Positions 31,139 through 41,689 of a stretch of 64,000 nucleotides of DNA are shown piece after piece. Every line of letters starts with the position of its first letter. The first letter of the stretch is position 1. The stretch is from Cheiracanthium punctorium (lineage: Eukaryota; Arthropoda; Arachnida; Araneae; Cheiracanthiidae): the NCBI GenBank assembly GCA_038373885.1, contig JAWZYV010012362.1, positions 62,001-126,000 of the forward strand, read 5' to 3'. Below the pieces are notes generated by a model. That model was not told where the DNA came from, did no database searches, and worked only from the letters and a program-made list of their open reading frames with translations. Both the position numbers and the translations under genes were made by a program.

Positions 31139-33469
31139 TCAGATAAAAGTGTACATTTCATACAGAGTAAAAAATGTTTGTGCATCGGAGAAAGGCAAAC
31201 ATGTTACGGTGTGGGGTTTCACCCAATACGTCGTCAAGTTTGGGATAAGAGCAGTTAGAACGATATTACTGTGACCCAGGTAAAGTTCTGGATCCGAATG
31301 TATCCCCCGCTTCCGGCAAAAATGGGTACAGATTGTTTTGTCAGCAGAAATGGTAAAGCCATTTGTGTTACACCATTTTAGGATCCGGTTAATCGAATTT
31401 TGAAGCTGCCGTTCGATGAGGCGCATATCTTTACCCTGGCAGGAGATTTGAAGATCATCTACATATAGGCTGCCATTGACGGTTGGAGGCAATTGGTTAA
31501 GAATATTATTGATTTTTATAGAGAAGAGGGTGACGCTAAGGACGGAGCCCTGTGGAACACCCTCTTCTTGTGTGAAATTATCAGACAGAGTGTTGTTGAC
31601 CCGGACACGGAAGTTTCTGAGTGATAAAAAGTTTTTTATGAAAATTGGTAGGTTGCCTCGAAGGCCTATATTATAGAGGTCTTGAAGGATACCGTATCTC
31701 CACGTTCGGTCATATGCCTTTTCGATGTCGAAGAACACTGATACTAAGTGATTCTTCCTAAGGAAGGCATTACGAATTTGCGTCTCTAAGTTTAAAATAT
31801 TGTCAATTGTGGACCTGCCTTTGCGGAAGCCACTCTGAAAGGGATGTATATGGTCCCCAGTTTCTAGAATGTAAACAAGGCGGGTATTAACCATTTTTTC
31901 CATTAATTTACACAGACAACTAGTAAGGGCTATGGGACGGTAGTTACTAGGGTTAGAGGTATCTTTCCCAGGTTTTGGGAAGGGAATAACTATTGCATTG
32001 CTCCAGGCAGAGGGAAAGGTTTGTTCGTTCCAGATTCTATTGTATAATTGTAAGAGGTGAAGTAGGGAGTCATGGGATAAGTGTTTCAGCATTTCATAAG
32101 TTATACCATCAGGACCAGGAGAGGTGTTTGAAGACTCTCTTAAGTATTTGGTGATTTCATTGAAGTTAAATTCGCTATTGTAGGAGAGGTGTGAGGAGGT
32201 TTTGAAATTTATTTTTTGCCGTTCAGATCTTTGTTTATATGAAAGAAAGGGGTTTGAGAAGGAGGTACTGCAAGAGATAGAGGCAAGAGTATGACCGATA
32301 ATATTTGCTATTTCTTTTGTATCAGATATTATATTGTTATTAATGGACAGACAGGATATTGAAGAGTTATTATAGATTCCCATGGCTCTTTTAGTTTTCA
32401 TCCATAGCTCCTTACTAGAAGTTGAGGTTGTTATGCTGGAGACATATTGCATCCAGGATTGTCTTTGACTCTGCCGCCTTATTTTTCTTGCATAGGCTTT
32501 TGCTTTCTTAAAAATAAGGAGGTTTTCGGTGGTAGGGTACCGCCGGAAAACGCTCCAGGCTTTCTTCTGCTGCTTTTTTGCTTTAGTGCAGGTTTCATTC
32601 CACCACGGTTTTTTGTTTTTTCGAAGAGAGTTGCTACACTTTGGAATTGCTGCATCAGCAGCTTTGATAATGATATAAGTAATTTTTTCCACAGCTTCGC
32701 CAATAGTGCCTTCAATGTCTTCAGGTGATATGGCAGACAGCTTAGAGAAGGTTTCCCAATCTGCTTTATCATGTATGTAGCGGGAGATGAACAAGTTACA
32801 GCTAGGAATTTGATATGTAGGTGAAAGTATTATCGGAAAATGATCACTATTGTGTAGGTCACCAGAAACAGAGAAGTTGTACAGCGGCAGAATGGAGGGA
32901 GAGCATATTGCAATATCTATGGCATGGAAGGATTTAGTTGGATAGTGGAAGTAAGTGTTGTCGCCATTATTCATAATGCATAAGGAAGAATCTGTTATTA
33001 ATTGTTCAATCTGTTGTCCTCTATTGTTAGTATCTTTACTTCCCCACAAAGGACTATGGGCATTCATGTCCCCTAGGATTATGAAAGGGGGAGGAAGTTG
33101 CTGGACCAAGTTATTGAGCTGGGTTTGGGTAATTGTTTCGTTTGGTGGAAGATAAATATTGCAGATGGTAGTAAGGTATTTGAGGTGGATTCTAATGGCG
33201 ACAGCCTGCATATTTGTACCGAGATTAAGTATATGATGGGGATATGTATTATTTATTAAAAGGGCAACACCACCGGAAGCCCTTTTCCCAAGCTCATAGT
33301 CTTTTCTCAGGATGTTATAGTTGTGAATGCGTGTTTGTTTATTAGTTTTGAGATACGTTTCCTGAAGGGCCAAACAAGCGGGATTATGATCATAAATGAG
33401 AGTTTTAAGGTCATCAACTTTATTTGAAAAACCGTGGCAGTTCCATGAAAGCAGCAGAGCCATCATCAA
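31139..33469 (-). pseudogene. Non-LTR ORF2, copy C: endonuclease and RT, RNase H deleted
   Basis: The frame is open for 776 residues. The endonuclease (~1-225) has SWNCHGF, LQETYL, ILGDMNAHSPLWGS, AIDIAICSP and HNSDHFPI. A ~200-residue linker with a WWNETC motif follows, then RT (~440-730) with SPGPDGITYEMLK, NYRPIALTSC, SVFFDIEKAYDR, QGSVLSV and YVDDLQISC. After residue ~735 (LYLGHSNIVL) the sequence jumps out of frame into the last ~40 codons of the element. This reflects a deletion of about 1.2 kb at 31256-31266 that removed the thumb, RNase H and most of the C-terminal tail. Start and upstream context match the 902-codon frame of copy E. Confidence 0.9.
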
Positions 33470-33629
33470 GTGATGTTAGGAATGATGGCCATCTTGCTCT
33501 GAATCCCCGTTGGTTTAAGTGGGGTACTGGGTATGTTGTCATCATCCATAATATTGTCAGAGATGTCGGATTCAGAAGGATCCAAGTTTAATATTGCGTC
33601 ATCAATGGGTCGTTGTGGAAGGATGCGTT

Positions 33630-34775
33630 TTAGTCTAGCTTTATTGTATTTTGACCTGTAAGCTGCACTTTTTTTAATTGATGGTTTATTCTGGGTGGAG
33701 GTGTTGCTTTGGGCATTTTCTTGGGTGTGGTCTTTTTAGGAGAAATGAAAGAAGTTTTTTGAGTAGAGTTTGACTTTTTTGCATTTTGATTAGAAGTAGA
33801 TGGAGAGACAGGTATGGATTTCGGTGGATCGGTTTGGATAGCAATTGATTGAACAGTTTTTACTGCTGTAGCATAGGATTGACCAGGTTTAGGAGTGCGG
33901 GAGGCTATTATTTTTCGCGCTTCCGGGTAGGACAGTCCTTGTGTGGCACGCAAGGACTGTATTTCTTTTTCATAGGTCCATTTTGGACATGAACGGGAGT
34001 AAGAAGGATGATCCTGTTTACAGTTAATACATTTAGGTGGGGCAGAGCAAGTATCACTGTCGTGGCCAGACGTACCACAACGGGCACATACTGGGGAACC
34101 ACGGCAGGAGGTTTTTGTGTGACCGAACTTTTGGCATTGAAAACAACGGGTTGGATTGGGTATGTATGTTCTGACAGGACATGAAAGGTAGCCTGCTTTG
34201 ATATGGGATGGAAGATTAGGAGATTGAAAAGTCAAGATTATGTGTTTGGTGTCTATTATTTGGTTATTGCGTTTTATAGTAATTCTGCGAACTGCACTAA
34301 CATTTTGAGATTTCAGATTTTCTAGGATTTCTGCCTCAGAACAGTGTAAGAGGTCAGGTTCTGATATGACGCCTCTGGATGAGTTAAGTGTGGTATGGGG
34401 TGAGACAGTGACAGATTTTAGGCCGATAGTTTTTAATTTCATAATGTTGTTTGCCTGTGTGCTATTGGTTACTTCCACTAAGAGGTCTCCTGATCGAATT
34501 TTTTTAATTTTTGCTACTTCTCCAACGTTAGCAGTTATGAACTTATGTATTAGGAAAGGGGATGCTTGGCTGAAGTTTCCTTCCTGACATTTCACTAGAA
34601 AAAATTTTGCATTAATACCTCCCTGAGTAAGAGAGTTCGGAGCGTTGACGTTTGACAAAGAAAATGTCGTATCTATATTGGGGATTGGGAGTTTCGGACC
34701 CGACCGCACCACCCACCACGGAGCCCGACAAGGGGATGCACCAGTGCTAGCCGGGTCTATACGCGCACAGTACAT
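33630..34775 (-). CDS. Non-LTR ORF1 (gag-like, three CCHC knuckles), intact
   Basis: The 381-residue protein likely binds element RNA and, in related elements, acts as a nucleic-acid chaperone. Residues ~55-125 (KFFLVKCQEGNFSQASPF...GDLLVEVTN) and ~130-205 look like RRM-type folds. Three zinc knuckles follow at ~208-260: CFQCQKFGHTKTSC, CARCGTSGHDSDTC and CINCKQDHPSYSRSC (the last lacks the usual CX2C spacing to H but keeps Cys/His). The tail is basic and rich in S/T/P/K. ORF1 precedes ORF2 by about 160 bases on the same strand. It is the only intact ORF1 of this family in the window. Confidence 0.9.
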   Translation of the reverse strand: MYCARIDPASTGASPCRAPWWVVRSGPKLPIPNIDTTFSLSNVNAPNSLTQGGINAKFFLVKCQEGNFSQASPFLIHKFITANVGEVAKIKKIRSGDLLVEVTNSTQANNIMKLKTIGLKSVTVSPHTTLNSSRGVISEPDLLHCSEAEILENLKSQNVSAVRRITIKRNNQIIDTKHIILTFQSPNLPSHIKAGYLSCPVRTYIPNPTRCFQCQKFGHTKTSCRGSPVCARCGTSGHDSDTCSAPPKCINCKQDHPSYSRSCPKWTYEKEIQSLRATQGLSYPEARKIIASRTPKPGQSYATAVKTVQSIAIQTDPPKSIPVSPSTSNQNAKKSNSTQKTSFISPKKTTPKKMPKATPPPRINHQLKKVQLTGQNTIKLD

Positions 34776-35203
34776 CCCTTAGGCAGCGTCCACCCTTAAC
34801 GACGTGCCCAGTAGATGTCCGTTTGCTTGATCCCTAGCAGCTGACTGAAATCAGTACCACCAGCCGGTTGATGCACAGGGGAACGATGTGCACCTCCCGT
34901 TTACCCGAAGCCGAGGCCAAAGCAATGTGTTGGAGAAAGTACCTCTCAATTACCAGGATCCCCATTTCCGGGGACATGGGTCTCCACGCACGGCAAACAC
35001 GTGGGCAGTTTAACCGCCAATAGAAGCTGACGGCACAGAGCGACCGCAGCTACTTAAGGGGGGCCCTCACCTCCAAGGAGGAAACTACACTGAGGGAGAG
35101 AGCAAAGTAGAGAGGAGGGTAAACAAAAGAGGAGTGAAGGATCGCTGGGGCCCCGGGATTGCGACACCCTAGAAAACCTAAAGAAGGTTTTCCCCCTGAG
35201 GGG
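34776..35203 (-). promoter_or_regulatory. 5' UTR of non-LTR copy C
   Basis: This is the complete 5' UTR, fixed at 35203 by the target duplication. In element sense it opens with CCCCTCAGGGGG, then a hairpin AAAACCTTCTTTAGGTTTT. The corresponding hairpin in copies A and E is AAGACCTACTTTAGGTCTT, so G:C pairs have been replaced by A:T pairs on both sides. Confidence 0.7.
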
Positions 35204-35217
35204 AGGGTGCCTTTCGG

Positions 35218-35880
35218 ATTGTAGTAAAGTGGTGAGAGAAAAATTGGAAAGTGATCGCTGTTATGTAAGTCACTGGAGACTGAAAAGTTATATAGTGGTA
35301 GGATAGATGGAGAACAAATAGCAAGATCTATGGCATGAAAGAATTTAGTTGGGTAGTGGAAGTAGGTGTTGTCGCCGTTATTCATAACGCAAAGGGAAAA
35401 GTTGGTCAACAGTTGTTCAATTAGTAGGCCTCTATTGTTTGTATCTGTGCTGCCCCATAAGGGACTATGACCGTTCATATCCCGCAGGAGGATAAAAGGG
35501 GGAGGAAGTTGTTGGATAAGGCTATTGAGAGATGTTTGGCTGATGGTTTCAGTAGGAGGGAGATAAGTGCAGCAGATGGTAGTTAGCTGTTTTAATTTGA
35601 CACGAGCGGCGACTGCTTGTAGGTTGGTATGCAGATTGACTATTATGTGAGGATAGTTATTGTTGCTTAACAGGGCCACACCACCAGAGGCCCTATCTCC
35701 GAGTTCATAGTCTTTCCGAAGTATTGTATAACTGTGGATAGTGGGATATTTATCGGCTTTGAGATAAGTTTTTTGTAGTGCGAAGCAGGCAGGATTGTGG
35801 TCGTAGATAAGTGTTTTAAGGTCGTCACTTTTATTCTGAAAACCGTGGCAGTTCCAAGAAAGCAGCAGAGCCATTATCAA
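35218..35880 (-). pseudogene. Non-LTR ORF2 5' part, copy D: endonuclease
   Basis: This is the endonuclease domain of the outer element: SWNCHGF, ALQKTYL (the catalytic glutamate of the ETF/ETY motif is K here), LLRDMNGHSPLWGS (the G of GDMN is R), AIDLAICSP and HNSDHFPIF. It ends at codon ~230, where nested copy C begins; the remaining frame to 35050 reads copy C's 5' UTR and is not coding. The rest of the gene resumes at 30892. Confidence 0.85.
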
Positions 35881-36039
35881 GTGATGTTAGGGATGATTGA
35901 GAGCTTGCTTTTAGTCCCCGTAGGTGTAAGTGGGGTGCTAGGGATGTCATCATCATCCATGATATTGTCGGAAATGTCAGAGTCGGTAGGATCTAAATGC
36001 AGTATTGAGTCATCAATGGGCTTTTGTGGAAGGATCTTT

Positions 36040-37187
36040 TTAAGTCTGGACTTACTGTATTTTGCCTTATAGGCTGCAGTTTTTTTTTATTCGAGGTCTA
36101 TTTTGAGTGGAGTTGTTGCTTTCAGATTTCTTCTTTGATGTGTTTTTTTGTAGAGCTATGGTAGAATTATTTTGAGTAGAGGTTGAGTGTTTAGTTTTAG
36201 TAGTGGAAGTAGGTATAGAGACGGGCACAGATTTTGGTGGCTCGGTTTGTGTGGCAATTGATTTAACAGATTTGACTACTGCAGCATAAGACTGACCGGG
36301 TTTGGGTGTACGGGAGTTCATTACTTTACGGGCTTCTGGATATGACAGTCCTTGGGTGGCACGCAAGGACTGGATTTCTTTTTCAAACGACCATTTCGGG
36401 CATGAGCGGGAATAGGAAGGATGATCCTGTTTGCAGTTCACGCATTTAGGCAGATTGGAGAAGGTATCACTGTCGTGGCCAGAGATACCACAACGGGCAT
36501 AGGTTGGGGAACCACGACAGGAAGGTTTGATATGGCCGAACATTTGACATTGAAAGCATTAGGTATATATGGTCTAACGGCACATGAGAGGTATCCTGCT
36601 TTGATATGGGAAGGAAGTTTAGGTGATTGAAAAGTCAAAATTATATGCTTTGTGTTTAGTGTTTGGTTATTGCGCCGGATAGAGATTCTGCGAACTGCAC
36701 AAACATTTTGAGATTTAAGATTTTCGAGGATTTCGGCCTCGGAGCAGTGCAATAGGTCAGGTTCAGATATAACGCCTCTTGATGAATTAAGTGTGCTATG
36801 GGGTGATACAGTGACAAGGTTTGCACCGATAGTTTGTATTTGCATGATGTTGATTGCCTGTGTACTATTGGTTACTTCCACTAAGATGTCTCCTGATCGT
36901 ATTTTTTTTATTTTAGCGACTTCTCCAACATTACTAGTTATGCACTTATGTATTAAGAAAGGGGATGTTTGGCTAAAGTTACTGTCCTGACATTTCACAA
37001 GAAAAAATTTTAAATTACCATCTCCTTGAGTGGGAGATTTTGGAACGTTGACATGAGACGAAAATAATGTCGAATCCATATTGGGGATTGGAAATTCGGA
37101 CCCGACCGCACCACCCACCACGGAGCCCAACAAGGGGATGCACAAAAGTGCACCAGTGCTAGTCGGGTCTATACGCGCACAGTACAT
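36040..37187 (-). pseudogene. Non-LTR ORF1, copy D, frameshifted
   Basis: The N-terminal part (37187-36560) carries the conserved FFLVKCQDSNFSQTSPFLIHK...GDILVEVTN and SEPDLLHCSEAEILENL segments. A deletion of a few bases near 36555 removes part of the first zinc knuckle and shifts frame. The rest (36543-36067) has FGHIKPSC, YARCGISGHDSDTF (first Cys replaced by Tyr, last by Phe) and CVNCKQDHPSYSRSC, then the basic tail. Loss of zinc ligands and frame shows this ORF1 is dead. Confidence 0.85.
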
Positions 37188-37629
37188 CCCTTAGGCAGCG
37201 TCCACCCTTAACGACGTGCCCAGTAGATGTCCGTTTGCTTGATTGCTAGCAGTTGATCGAAATCAGTACCACCAGCCGGTTGATACACAGGGGAACGCTG
37301 TGCAACTCCCGTTTACCCGAAGCCGAGGCCAAAGCAATGTGTTGGAGAATAAACCCCCTCAATTACCAGGATCCCCATTTCCGGGGACACGGGTCTCCAC
37401 GCACCGCAAACACGTGGGCAGTTTACCCGCCAACAGAAGCTGACGGCACAGAGCGACCACAGCTTCTGAAGGGGGGCCCTCACTTCCAGAGAAGAAACCA
37501 CACCGAGGGAGAAGGGGAAGGAAACAGCAGAAGGAGAGAGGAGGGTAAAAAACAGAGAAGCGAAAGATCGCTGGGGCCCCGGGATTGCGACACCCGTAAG
37601 TACCTAAAGAAGGTGCTCCCCCTGAGGGC
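37188..37629 (-). promoter_or_regulatory. 5' UTR of non-LTR copy D
   Basis: This is the full-length 5' UTR; its first base is set by the GTTTAAATAAAAGG duplication. It has the terminal palindrome (GCCCTCAGGGGG) and the AGCACCTTCTTTAGGTACT hairpin in element sense. Confidence 0.7.
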
Positions 37630-37669
37630 GTTTAAATAAAAGGACACAGGGACACAATTTAAATAAGTA

Positions 37670-38579
37670 AAAGCTCGAGTATCCAGAAAGCACGGGAAAT
37701 GCCGGATAAGTGAAAATTCCGGATAGTTAAGTGTAAAAAAAAAAAGAAAAAAGAAAATGTTTGTTGACAAAGCTGTTAAGGAGGGGGGGGGGATGTAATC
37801 GGAAATGTTTTGGAATGTTAATCAATGCATGTTGAAAAACACTCAAATAAAAATAGATCAGTACGCGTGCACCGATCTATATTTAATTGTGTGTTTTTAA
37901 CAAAGTTTTAAATTGTATTTATGATAATATTCGTTTATATTGCAGTGTTACAAAGCAATAATACCATTGCATCGTTGGGGAGAAAAATAATAGTAAATTA
38001 AAAATAAAACCACTTCTCGATTTCTAACGGGTAATTTCTTTAAACTAAGAGAATGATTAATGAAATAAATACAAACAGTAATGTTTTCTCTGTCCCCCCT
38101 CCTTCCCTCTCGAGCTTCTCTTCAGAGATAACACTGTTGAATCATTGGAATGCAGATGGGCAAAATAAGTAGGTCAGGACTCACTAGCTATAAATATGTA
38201 ATCAGCACTTTTTCTGTTTTGGCTATCAGTACAGAGCTGATTTTTCTCCCTGCTCGCCAGCACAGCTGTAAATTGTTTTGCTTTTGTAACGTGTGTCCAT
38301 CATATTTGTTTTGTGAGCATTTTTGTCTGTTTATTTTTTTTATACTACCATGATTTGTGGAATTATTGATAACCTCCAGCGTCTAGCAGTCAGAAATTTG
38401 CATCCTCTTTCCCTGTTCTAAGTTTGGACAGCTGTGATTCACAGTATGAATTAGTCATTGGAGAAGACCTCCCCCCAAGGGGGGGGAGAGCCGAAATTTT
38501 CCAGTTACTTGAATGCTGAATAGTCGAGATTTTACGTAGTGGAAAAAAAATATATATATATGGTATCTAGATCAGTGAG

Positions 38580-38617
<38 letters not shown>

Positions 38618-38680
38618 GGGAAAGTGCTGGTTTTTGGAACTTTCCGGTTTTCGGAATTCCGGATAAAGGCTCCAATACTG
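37670..38680. mobile_element. Candidate pogo/Tigger-like non-autonomous element
   Basis: The right end reads (inverted) CAGTATTGGAGCCTTTATCC, then GGAATTCCG. The left end has related GAGTATCCAGAAAG and GCCGGATAAG/AATTCCGGAT motifs, with TA next to both limits. Such TATCCGG-type ends are typical of pogo/Tigger elements. The interior has G-runs, a TA microsatellite and an A32-type run (38584-38613) but no transposase. The left boundary is weak. Confidence 0.35.
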
Positions 38681-38682
38681 TA

Positions 38683-38973
38683 TTTCCAAATATCTATAAC
38701 CTCATCAAAATTTTATGCCCTTTACCTGTCTCTACTGTGAGTGCAGAGAGGTCTTTTTTGACGATGAAAAGGGTTCAGACATTTGTTCGAAATAGAACAG
38801 GCCATGAAAGACTATCAGGCTTAGCACTACTTTCAGTACATCGAAATGTTCTTTTGAATCCTGAAAATGTACTGAACAAAATGGCGTTAAAGCAACGAAA
38901 CGATGTCTTGATTTGGCACTGTAATTTTCTTTGTTCATTAATATACATTTGGTCATTCAGAAATTATATTTAA
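38683..38973 (+). pseudogene. hAT transposase C-terminal dimerisation fragment
   Basis: The frame reads LIKILCPLPVSTVSAERSF followed by a T.KR....RNR...ERLSGLALLSVHR segment. This is the conserved hAT C-terminal dimerisation domain (about 75 residues). The upstream DDE region is absent; a TIR element ends just before at 38680. About 150 bases downstream the sequence GGACCCCCCTGAAATAAAATCCTAGGTACGTCCTTG (39089-39125) looks like a hAT right end. The remnant is probably the 3' end of an old hAT element. Confidence 0.8.
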
Positions 38974-39526
38974 CAACTTATATATATATTTCAATTTAAA
39001 GTAATAATCCTGTCGGAAAAACATGTCGCAATAAACTAATATATAATATTAAAAAGTTTAATTCCTTTGAAATGTCTTCTCTTGATTTTTTGGACCCCCC
39101 TGAAATAAAATCCTAGGTACGTCCTTGTGCAGTGAAAGAGGTTCACGTGGTCATCATTCGCATCAGTGAGCAACTGCTTCTATCGCGTGATCTGCATAGT
39201 GCTTTTTGATTTAAGTTTTTACTATAAACATTTTCGAATACTAAATTTATGGCTCCACGAAAGACTTATCCCGCATCTTTTAAGCTTGCAGCCATTAATA
39301 ACAGTGTTGTAGTCCTAAGAAAAAAAGTGGGGGGACGCTCATTTTTGACGAAATTTAACCTAAACTTTTCGGATTCATTAATTGTAATTATTTCAATAAA
39401 ACTAATTTAACCATCATTTGTTTATTAATTAATTAAAATGAACACATTGTTAAATTATTTATTACTTGTTAATAATCTAAATTAAGTCTTTTGGATCAAC
39501 CGTGTAAGCTACTTAATTTGTGTTGC

Positions 39527-39705
39527 GAACATGTAATGGGATTTGTGTGCTTGGCTCGAAGCCCTCTTATAAATCCTCGTCAGAAGAACAGCAAAAAGGG
39601 GGGAGTGCCCTCCGTTGGGGTCTTTCTAAGAGGTCCTAACCCGTATTCACGCTAAGTTTCGGAGAAAACCACGAAAAACTCCGAACTGTTACGGACGCAC
39701 GATGG
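39527..39705 (-). mobile_element. SINE fragment (body only), truncated head
   Basis: This is the same body as 39750-40016 (TGCTTGGCTCGAAGCCC, CTTATAAATCCTCGTCAGAA, GGAGTTTTTCGTGG in the minus sense). The tRNA-like head is lost near 39705. It is an older or truncated copy lying beside the full one. Confidence 0.7.
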
Positions 39706-39749
39706 GAGCTACTTATTTTTTTCCATTTACATTTCACATCAATCCAATG

Positions 39750-40016
39750 TTGTTGTTGTTATTGTGAACACGTATAGAGTATTTGTGTGCTTGGCTCGAA
39801 ACCCGCTTATAAATCCTCGTCAGAAAGGACACAAGAGGGGGTGCCCTCCATGGGGGTCTTTCTAAGGGGTCCGAACCCGTATTTACGCTAAGTTCCGGGG
39901 AGAATCACGGAAAACTCCGAACAGTTAGATTGATGGACGCGCAATCGGATCTGAACCCGGGACCTTCACACTTTGCCAGTTTACCATTTCCAGTTACATA
40001 ACCACTCGTGAGGCAA
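39750..40016 (-). mobile_element. tRNA-derived SINE with AAC tail
   Basis: Read on the minus strand, the head has an A-box-like TGGTTATGTAACTGG and a B-box-like GGTTCAGATCC, as in RNA polymerase III promoters. A body of about 150 bases follows (CGGAGTTTTCCGTG...) and a tail of AAC repeats. Near-identical flanks CAATCCAATG (39740-39749) and CAATTCAATG (40017-40026) are the likely target duplication. The same family is at 43567-43788. Confidence 0.85.
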
Positions 40017-41689
40017 CAATTCAATGTCAAAGTGACAAATTTTGTTTTGGATTGGTACGTGACTATTCGCTACCCCGATTTTTGTGTCACTTTTCGACCA
40101 TTCTGAAAGAACTTTTTTACCAAGAGTATGTTCGGAAAGATTATAATCTGTTCTATTCTTATGGATATGTTTTCACTACCGAAGTGTTTTAGAAACCCTT
40201 ACAATCCCATTTGTAAAGTCGATTCAAACAGTCAAAAGTTTCCTTTTGATTTTTATACCGATGTACTTGCTCGCACGAACAAAACAAAAATTTTAATTTC
40301 TTCACAGAATTTTTAAAAAACCTTTTGTAAATGAGCATCCCCCCTGAGGAAAAAAAAAAGCAGGGGACGTATGGGCTGAAGTGAAAAAGTAGGGGGCAGC
40401 GTTTCACCGCGTCCCCCTTCGACTACACCACTGATTAATAAGGCAGAAAGTATTGGTAATAGAGCTGCTGCAAGAGAATATGGTGTAGATGAAAAATGTA
40501 TTCGGCGGTGGAGATCTGAAAAAGATGTATTGGAGAACATGCCAAAAACAAAGCGTGCTCGACGTGGGGGTACAGTTGCTTTTCCCAGTTTAGAGGAAAA
40601 TCTGGAAAAATGGATATGCGAACAAAGAGAAAAAGGACTGCCAGTTTCAACTGTTAAAAATAGGCTTCATGCCAAAATGATGGCTCAACAAATGGGACTC
40701 ACAAAATTTCAAGGTAGCCCTGCCTGGTGCTACAGGTTCATGCACAGAAAGCAACTGAGTGTCTGTTCGAGGACGACTGTTGGTCAAAAGTTGCCAGACG
40801 ACTGGCTTGAAAAAAAAAAATGTCATTTCTGACACATGCATTCAAAATAATAAAGGATTAAAACTTAGAAGCTTGCCAGATAATAAATATGGATGAAGTG
40901 CCACTTTCATTCGACTGCCCACCTAACAGAACTGTAAATAAACAGGGAGAGAAAACGATTTCTATCATTACAAGTGGATATGAGAAAGCTTCGTTTACTT
41001 GCGTTTTAGCTAGCGCAGCAAATGGGGATAAATTAAAGCCACTACTAATTTTTAAAAGGAAAACTGTGCCTAAAGGCAACTTCCCGGCCGATGTAGTGAT
41101 TTGCGCAAACAAAAAAGGCTGGATGTGTGAAGAAATAATGATGCACTGATTGAAAGAAGTTTACTGGAAACGTAAAGGAGCTTTTTTTCAGCCAAAAGGC
41201 TTATTAATTATGGACTCTATGAGGGCTCATTTACTTGATTCTGTCAAAACAGAATGCAAGAAAATGTCCATGTAACTTGCTTTCATTCCCGGAGGACTTA
41301 CGAAAGTGTTGCAGCCTCTCGATCTGGCCATTAATAGTTTTTTTAAACTTTACCTGAGACGAAATTGGGAGAACTGGATGCGGGATGGAATACATTCCTT
41401 CACAAACTCTGTTCGCATGCGAAAAGCGGAATATGAAGAAGTGGCGAAATGGGTATCTGAGTCCTGGAAATCCATTGACAAATCCATCATTATTTCCGGC
41501 TTTTCCGAATCGAACATTGTCAAAAAAGATGAAATAAATAAAGAGAACTTTGATGATTCCGATTCCGACGAAGAAGAGAATGATGAACCTACCGCGGAAA
41601 TTTTAAATTTTTGTTCGGACAGCAAAAATTCTGAATTTGATGGATTTGAATGAGTGTTTTTATGAAATAAATGTGTGTTTTTTTAGATA

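Larger units (their letters stand above)
30907..35203 (-). mobile_element. Non-LTR copy C, nested in copy B/D
   Basis: Copy C is bounded by 14-bp repeats AGGGTGCCATTCGG (30893-30906) and AGGGTGCCTTTCGG (35204-35217), one mismatch. It has a complete 5' UTR, intact ORF1 (33630-34775) and ORF2 (31139-33469) with one internal deletion, and a 3' UTR with the conserved hairpin and an AACCAACCAATTAACCAA tail. It lies in the same orientation as its host element. Sequence decay is low compared with copies A and B/D, so it is younger. Confidence 0.95.
28632..37629 (-). mobile_element. Non-LTR copy B/D, split by nested copy C
   Basis: An exact 14-bp target duplication GTTTAAATAAAAGG flanks the outer ends (28618-28631 and 37630-37643). 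This shows that the 3' part (28632-30892) and the 5' part (35218-37629) are one insertion of about 4.7 kb, later split by copy C with its own duplication. The coding reads join across the gap: the endonuclease ends at YYNPKGTL at 35210 and the linker resumes at GTLTTP near 30890. The 3' end ends in a CCAACCAACC tail. The RNase H region and most of the 3' UTR are deleted near 28655-28682. Confidence 0.95.
39302..40433. mobile_element. 1.1-kb non-autonomous hAT element with 8-bp TSD
   Basis: The left end CAGTGTTGTAGTC and right end GACTACACCACTG are inverted repeats, extended by GGGGGACGC on the left and GCGTCCCCC on the right. Identical 8-bp repeats ATTAATAA lie at 39294-39301 and 40434-40441. 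It interrupts the pogo transposase gene. It contains two tRNA-derived SINE copies but no transposase. Confidence 0.95.
39249..41653 (+). pseudogene. pogo/Tigger-type transposase, interrupted by a hAT element
   Basis: The N-terminal start MAPRKTYPASFK (39249-39301) is cut by a hAT-type insertion (39302-40433). After removing it and one 8-bp duplication, the frame continues directly into KAESIGNRAAAREYGV, the psq-type helix-turn-helix. Next come a CENPB-type second DNA-binding domain (40530-40810) and the DDE_1 catalytic domain with D in NMDEVPLSFD (40890), D in LIMDSMRAH (41211) and D in LQPLDLAINSFFK (41325). An acidic C-terminus follows. Frameshifts occur in the A-run at 40809-40819 and near 40865. 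In-frame stops are at 41147-41149 (TGA where the family has W) and 41272-41274. The 3' inverted end of the element is probably at ~42071. Confidence 0.9.

Noticed and set aside
32447..33155. Plus-strand frames across non-LTR copy C (also 30203-30874, 34366-34587, 36421-36990, 56178-57304)
   Set aside because: They are antisense shadows of ORF1/ORF2 of the minus-strand retrotransposon.
37243..37639. Plus-strand 66- and 128-codon frames
   Set aside because: They lie wholly in the antisense of the non-LTR 5' UTR, which has no coding constraint visible among copies.
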